Shown here one piece after another: positions 60,225-64,000 of a stretch of DNA of 64,000 nt. A model generated the notes under the pieces. It saw only the letters and a list, made by a program, of their open reading frames with translations, ran no database searches and had not been told where the DNA came from. The translations under genes were made by a program, and so were the position numbers. How positions within the stretch are numbered: the first letter of the stretch is position 1; the number at the start of each line of letters is the position of its first letter. The DNA comes from Conservatibacter flavescens (GTDB lineage: Bacteria; Pseudomonadota; Gammaproteobacteria; Enterobacterales; Pasteurellaceae), in NCBI RefSeq assembly GCF_002795425.1, contig NZ_PHHA01000002.1:248001-312000 (forward strand), given 5' to 3'.

Positions 60225-60698
60225 TTATGCTGACTTAATTTGTTCGAGTAAATTCACGACTTCTAAAGCAACTAATGCTGCTTCAGCACCCTTATTACCT
60301 GCTTTTGTTCCGGCGCGTTCAATGGCTTGTTCAATATTTTCAGTGGTTAATACCCCGAAAGCAACTGGAATATCTGCCTGCATAGCAACCTGTCCCAATC
60401 CACTGCTTGCCTCGCCAGCAACATATTCAAAGTGCGCAGTACCGCCACGAATCACAGTACCTAATGCAACAATGGCGTCATATTTTTTACTTTCAGCCAA
60501 ACGACGGGCAACTAATGGTAATTCATAGGCTCCAGGTACACGAACTAAGGTAATATTTTCGTCTTTAACTTGACCAATACGCTTTAAGGCATCTACTGCG
60601 CCTTCTAATAAACTTTCATTAATAAAACTGTTAAAACGTGCAACTACCACTGCAATACGCGCATTTGGCGCTGCAACTGCCCCTTCTAATACTTTCAT
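60225..60698 (-). CDS. ribH: 6,7-dimethyl-8-ribityllumazine synthase
   Basis: Penultimate step of riboflavin synthesis; forms icosahedral or pentameric shells. The 157-residue protein shows the substrate-binding [14 protein letters not shown] (near residue 56) and the catalytic histidine in [13 protein letters not shown] (near residue 88). I use ATG 60698, with AGGA 6 bases upstream; the ATG at 60704 is two codons up and overlaps that site. No FMN riboswitch is present in the roughly 140 bases upstream. First gene of ribH-nusB-thiL-pgpA. Confidence 0.97.
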   Translation of the reverse strand: MKVLEGAVAAPNARIAVVVARFNSFINESLLEGAVDALKRIGQVKDENITLVRVPGAYELPLVARRLAESKKYDAIVALGTVIRGGTAHFEYVAGEASSGLGQVAMQADIPVAFGVLTTENIEQAIERAGTKAGNKGAEAALVALEVVNLLEQIKSA

Positions 60699-60794
60699 AG
60701 TCATTCCTAAAATCAGTTAATGGAAAAATCGGACGTGAATTCTAGCATAAATCTAAGATGAATTCATTGTTTCTCTATGCTGAATACAAGAAAA

Positions 60795-60828
60795 AATAAA
60801 GGAAAAGTCACCGCACTTTTCCTTTATT
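60795..60828 (-). terminator. selD terminator with an uptake signal in its loop
   Basis: AATAAAGGAAAAGT / ACTTTTCCTTTATT: perfect 14-base stem around a 6-base loop. The uptake signal (60810-60818) spans loop and stem. On the minus strand a TTTTTTCTTG run follows. Confidence 0.85.
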
Positions 60829-60846
60829 AATCACCTTGTTTTAGAT

Positions 60847-61899
60847 TTATACAATCTTAATCACACTTCTGCTCTCGGCTTGCGGTACTAACTGCCCAAC
60901 AGGAATTAATTCAATGCCTGCTTTTTCTGCAATTGTAAAGGTTTGTGCGACGGCTTCTGGCTCGACGGCAATCAATAATCCTCCAGATGTCTGTGGATCA
61001 CACAGTATTGCTTTTTGCAAGTCAGTGATTGCCTCAATTTTATGTCCATAACTGTCAAAATTCCGTGAGGTTCCACCAGGCACACAACCTTGCGCAATAT
61101 AATCCGTCACCCCTTCAAGGGTCTTAATGCCATCAAATTGCACTTCAGCCATAAGATTCGATCCCTCACACATTTCAATCAAATGTCCAAGTAGGCCAAA
61201 CCCTGTCACATCCGTCATCGCCGTAATCCCTTTAACTTCAGCAAATTGGCTCCCGATTGAATTCATTTGGCACATCACTTCTGTGGCAAGATTCTGATGT
61301 TCAGGTTTTAACTTCCCTTTTTTCTCTGCCGTTGTTAATACACCAATGCCCAATGGTTTGGTTAAATAAAGCTGACAACCTACCTGTGCCGAAGAGTTTT
61401 TCTTCACACGTTCTGTATCAATAACGCCCGTTACAGCCAAACCAAAAATCGGCTCAGGCGCATCAATAGAATGCCCCCCAGCAAGCACGATACCTGCTTG
61501 CTGACAAGCAAAACGCCCTCCGTCCACAATCCGTTGCGCAACTTCTGCAGGTAATACATTAATTGGGAAGCCCAAAATTGCAACAGCCATAATGGGTTTA
61601 CCGCCCATTGCAAAAATATCGCTAATCGCATTAGTGGCAGCGATACGTCCAAAATCAAATGGATTATCCACGATAGGCATAAAAAAATCTGTCGTACTAA
61701 TAATACTCGTACCATTACCCAAATCGTATACAGCCGCATCATCTGCTGTTTCATTGCCAACTAATAAATTCGGATCAACAAATTTTTCGAGGTTACTTTG
61801 TAAAATTGTCCCTAACACCTTAGGCGATATTTTACAGCCTCAACCTGCTCCATGACTATATTGCGTTAATCGCACATCTTCTAGTGCATTCTCAACCAT
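60847..61899 (-). CDS. selD: Selenide, water dikinase, itself a selenoprotein (in-frame UGA = Sec20)
   Basis: Makes selenophosphate, the selenium donor for selenocysteine and selenouridine. The true start is ATG 61899: residues 1-27 read [27 protein letters not shown]. Codon 20 is TGA (61840-61842) in the conserved HGAG-(C/U)-GCK catalytic site, followed by KVLGTIL. Reading UGA as selenocysteine gives 350 residues, the normal length. If it were a stop, the enzyme would lose its active site. The remaining motifs are [26 protein letters not shown] and [10 protein letters not shown]. The H. influenzae SelD is known to be a selenoprotein. Confidence 0.96.
61799..61836 (-). promoter_or_regulatory. 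SECIS-like hairpin of selD
   Basis: It starts 3 bases after the UGA codon on the minus strand. The outer 8-base stem is TGTAAAAT / ATTTTACA (61829-61836 and 61799-61806). Then come internal loops ATCG / GACA, a 5-base apical stem CCTAA / TTAGG and a GGTG loop. A GGU at the tip, right after a UGA, is what the E. coli SelB-binding element shows. Confidence 0.85.
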
Positions 61900-61918
61900 A
61901 CAGACTCCGTTTAATTTG

Positions 61919-61942
61919 AAAAAGAGCGGTTAAAAACCGCTC
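61919..61942 (-). terminator. pgi terminator
   Basis: GAGCGGTT-TTT-AACCGCTC then TTTTT on the minus strand: 8-base stem, short loop, T-run. It separates pgi from the downstream selD. Confidence 0.88.
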
Positions 61943-61958
61943 AATTTTATAACTTAAA

Positions 61959-63614
<1,656 letters not shown>

Positions 63615-63627
63615 TTATTTATTTTCA

Positions 63628-64000
63628 TTAATCAATATATTCGGTTAATACTCTCGGGGTTAATTTTGTAATTAATTCATAACTAAGTAAACCCGTTTTA
63701 TTCGCAATTTCTTCAATTGGTAATTCCTTTCCCCATAAAATCACTTCGTCACCAACCACATCTTGACTATTGATACCGAGATCCACAGTCAACATATCCA
63801 TAGAGACTCGTCCAACAATAGGTACTAAACGTCCATTAACATAAACCGGCGTATTCTCAGGGATATTGCGCGGATACCCGTCACCATAGCCAATGGCAAC
63901 CACGCCAATTTTTGTTTTAGTCGGGCTCACCCATACGCCACCATAACCGACCGGCTCACCTTGTTGATGTTCACGCACGGCGATAAGTGATGAAGTCAGC
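63628..64000 (-). CDS. alr: Alanine racemase (5' end outside window)
   Basis: PLP enzyme making D-alanine for peptidoglycan. Only the C-terminal domain is in the window. The frame is open to the right edge, and the GTG at 63978 is an internal valine codon, since the preceding codons read SSLIAV. Visible signatures are [26 protein letters not shown] and [14 protein letters not shown]. The C-terminus ends at 63628, 22 bases before the pgi start. Confidence 0.96.
   Translation of the reverse strand, partial: LTSSLIAVREHQQGEPVGYGGVWVSPTKTKIGVVAIGYGDGYPRNIPENTPVYVNGRLVPIVGRVSMDMLTVDLGINSQDVVGDEVILWGKELPIEEIANKTGLLSYELITKLTPRVLTEYID

Noticed and set aside
60699-60846. FMN riboswitch upstream of ribH
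   Set aside because: None of the conserved RFN stretches is present. The region holds only the selD terminator and AT-rich sequence.
60847-61818. selD starting at GTG 61818
   Set aside because: This start falls after the conserved catalytic site. The frame continues upstream through a UGA read as selenocysteine to ATG 61899.

Overview
The window is a stretch of AT-rich bacterial chromosome from the family Pasteurellaceae (Haemophilus, Aggregatibacter, Pasteurella, Rodentibacter group). The main evidence is the 9-base DNA uptake signal of the Haemophilus influenzae type, AAGTGCGGT. I counted at least 33 perfect copies on both strands, about one per 2 kb. Several gene runs also match orders I recall from H. 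influenzae: pepN-purE-purK-aspC, kdsD-kdsC, map-erpA-yacL, sdaC-sdaA, nrdR-ribD-degS, ribH-nusB-thiL-pgpA, and pgi-alr. The species cannot be fixed from sequence alone. No insertion sequence, prophage, rRNA operon or CRISPR array is visible, and nearly all genes are housekeeping genes.

Layout, left part (1-33.9 kb). A cls gene cut by the window edge and a histidine phosphatase come first. folC-accD follows on the minus strand, then a plus-strand iron uptake cluster (efeM-like, efeB, efeU) behind a Fur box. Next are truA, rplY, a DedA gene, recD-recB, a DsrE protein, a purine permease and usg. ybaK, an exonuclease III coupled to the aroF-tyrA operon, sppA and a nitroreductase follow. The last block is trpBA behind a TrpR-type operator, pyrD, pepN, purEK and aspC.

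Middle (33.9-43.2 kb). tRNA-Cys and a drug/metabolite transporter gene lie opposite a pgsA-tRNA-Gly-tRNA-Leu unit. RNase P RNA, kdsD-kdsC, and a divergent copA/cueR pair with a textbook CueR promoter come next. A 9.5-copy TTTG repeat then precedes a malic-enzyme-family gene that resembles malolactic enzyme.

Right part (43.2-64 kb). A CLC channel, glnD, map, erpA, yacL, sdaC-sdaA and mrcB are followed by a long minus-strand block: ribH-nusB-thiL-pgpA-lysE, then nrdR-ribD-degS-yfbR. The end holds selD, pgi and a cut alr. selD is read through an in-frame UGA as selenocysteine, with a SECIS-like hairpin just after it. A naive ORF call loses its first 27 codons.

How it works together. The region serves cell envelope synthesis (cls, pgsA, pgpA, kdsCD, mrcB, alr), aromatic amino acid and purine/pyrimidine synthesis, folate, riboflavin and thiamine cofactors, iron and copper handling, selenium metabolism, and DNA repair. 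Many transcription terminators here are built from inverted uptake signals or their one-base variant AAGAGCGGT.
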